DNA of 64,000 nt from positions 1-64,000 of the forward strand of contig JAEWWL010000052.1 of assembly GCA_023396365.1 (NCBI GenBank). The letters are read 5' to 3'. Positions 63,448-64,000 of the stretch are shown here, piece after piece (position 1 is the first letter of the stretch; every line of letters begins with the position of its first letter). The notes below the pieces were generated by a model. It did no database searches. It saw only the letters and a program-made list of their open reading frames with translations, and had not been told where the DNA came from. The DNA is from Methanobacteriota archaeon. GTDB taxonomy: Archaea; Halobacteriota; Methanomicrobia; Methanomicrobiales; Methanomicrobiaceae. The position numbers and the translations under genes were made by a program.

Positions 63448-64000
63448 CTGACAGACAATGAGCTGAATGACAGGAGGCCTTTAACTCCTGTCTTTGATGT
63501 ATCTGAAAAGGCGGCAAAATGCCTTTGCAGTCTTTTAAAAATTCAGGATAATACTGATTCTGTCAGAACTGAATGTATTTATGACCCTTTTTTGCCTGAG
63601 TCGCTTAAAAATATCCTTCATGTATCTCCAAATAAGATTTTCATTGTCTCTTCTCCATCCGGGGAGATTCTTTATGCCAATCCTGCAGCAGAAAAGAAGG
63701 TGGCAGATGCCGGACTTGACATATCAAAAAGAAAAATCCGGGATTATTTCTCACTGAAAGGGCCATACGGGGCTGTTCCTTCTAAAGACAGAACGAAGAT
63801 AAATGTTTTTTTCAAAAACAAAGATAACTATGAGCAGATAGAACTGACTGCAACCGATATATCCTCGGGCAGCTTTTCACTTCTTCTTGTTTATGCAAGG
63901 AATAAAACCATTTCAGGCAAATCCCGCCGTCTCTTACATGAGTCTGAGATACAGCACAGGTCAACATTAAATGCAATTCGCGACGGTGTTGTGGTTGTGG
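63448..64000 (+). CDS. PAS-domain signalling protein, start only
   Basis: The frame is open from the TGA at 63430-63432 to the window end and has no early ATG, GTG or TTG. The most likely start is CTG at 63448, with GGTG 7 bases upstream. Visible residues include IFIVSSPSGEILYANPAAEKK (PAS-like) and, near the end, RSTLNAIRDGVVVV, a second PAS start. It is probably a sensor histidine kinase or PAS regulator whose rest lies outside. Confidence 0.75.
   Translation, partial: MTDNELNDRRPLTPVFDVSEKAAKCLCSLLKIQDNTDSVRTECIYDPFLPESLKNILHVSPNKIFIVSSPSGEILYANPAAEKKVADAGLDISKRKIRDYFSLKGPYGAVPSKDRTKINVFFKNKDNYEQIELTATDISSGSFSLLLVYARNKTISGKSRRLLHESEIQHRSTLNAIRDGVVVV

Overview
The window is archaeal chromosome, most likely from a methanogen of the Methanomicrobiales (Methanoplanus/Methanolacinia-like; the genus is a guess). 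The case rests on DNA polymerase D large subunit, aIF-1A, aTrm5, archaeal thymidylate synthase, the thiolase/DUF35/HMG-CoA synthase cassette with HMG-CoA reductase, CTP-dependent riboflavin kinase, the AMP phosphorylase plus ribose-1,5-bisphosphate isomerase pair, class III (pilin-type) signal peptides and archaeal tRNAs. Intergenic DNA is very AT-rich, with A- or T-tract arrays. No rRNA, CRISPR array or insertion sequence is visible.

Layout. 1-4.1 kb: end of a surface protein, tRNA-Arg, and an operon of two arylacetate-CoA ligases plus an ACT protein. 4.2-8.6 kb: a polar amino-acid ABC importer with two binding proteins, two permeases and one ATPase. 8.7-12.1 kb: a lone Cas1 with a damaged active site, acylphosphatase, a tiny two-repeat protein, a HEAT protein and thymidylate synthase. 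12.4-16.5 kb: PolD large subunit with a 165-residue mini-intein in its catalytic motif, then tRNA-Leu. 16.6-21.9 kb: RsgA and a bacterial-style partner-switching cluster (metallo-beta-lactamase fusion, STAS protein, SpoIIE-type phosphatase, RsbW-like kinase). 22-31.8 kb: MFS exporter, CGGC protein, acetyltransferase, CheW, tRNA-Lys, DUF155 protein, exported acetolactate decarboxylase, a one-chain agmatine-to-putrescine enzyme, a flavoprotein and an RRM protein. 32-38.7 kb: AMP phosphorylase and R15P isomerase (AMP-to-RuBisCO pathway), a transglutaminase-like lipoprotein and a frameshifted gene ahead of a SLATT-like membrane protein. 38.8-46.4 kb: LemA/DUF2207, MazF-like toxin, aminotransferase, TRIC-type channel, DUF134/DUF5320 and aIF-1A. 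46.4-50.3 kb: six overlapping genes for a pilin-like surface complex. 50.4-61.8 kb: DUF1015, RimI, HMG-CoA reductase, Trm5, JAMM-like protein, MscS, TspO and the mevalonate operon with its HTH gene. 61.9-64 kb: riboflavin kinase/regulator, RibB and the start of a PAS protein.

The strongest candidate for something undescribed is a ~287-nt element present twice in inverse orientation (33961-34248 and 52794-53079). Each copy lies between convergent genes. The copies are roughly 85% identical by eye in the first ~185 nt and share blocks further on. They share a TATA-like box and helices partly kept by G-U pairs, so I read them as paralogous structured RNA genes. Other leads are the solo Cas1 (Glu to Gln, His to Arg), the partner-switching module in an organism without sigma factors, the SLOG/SLATT-like frameshifted locus, and two genes that seem to start at CTG.
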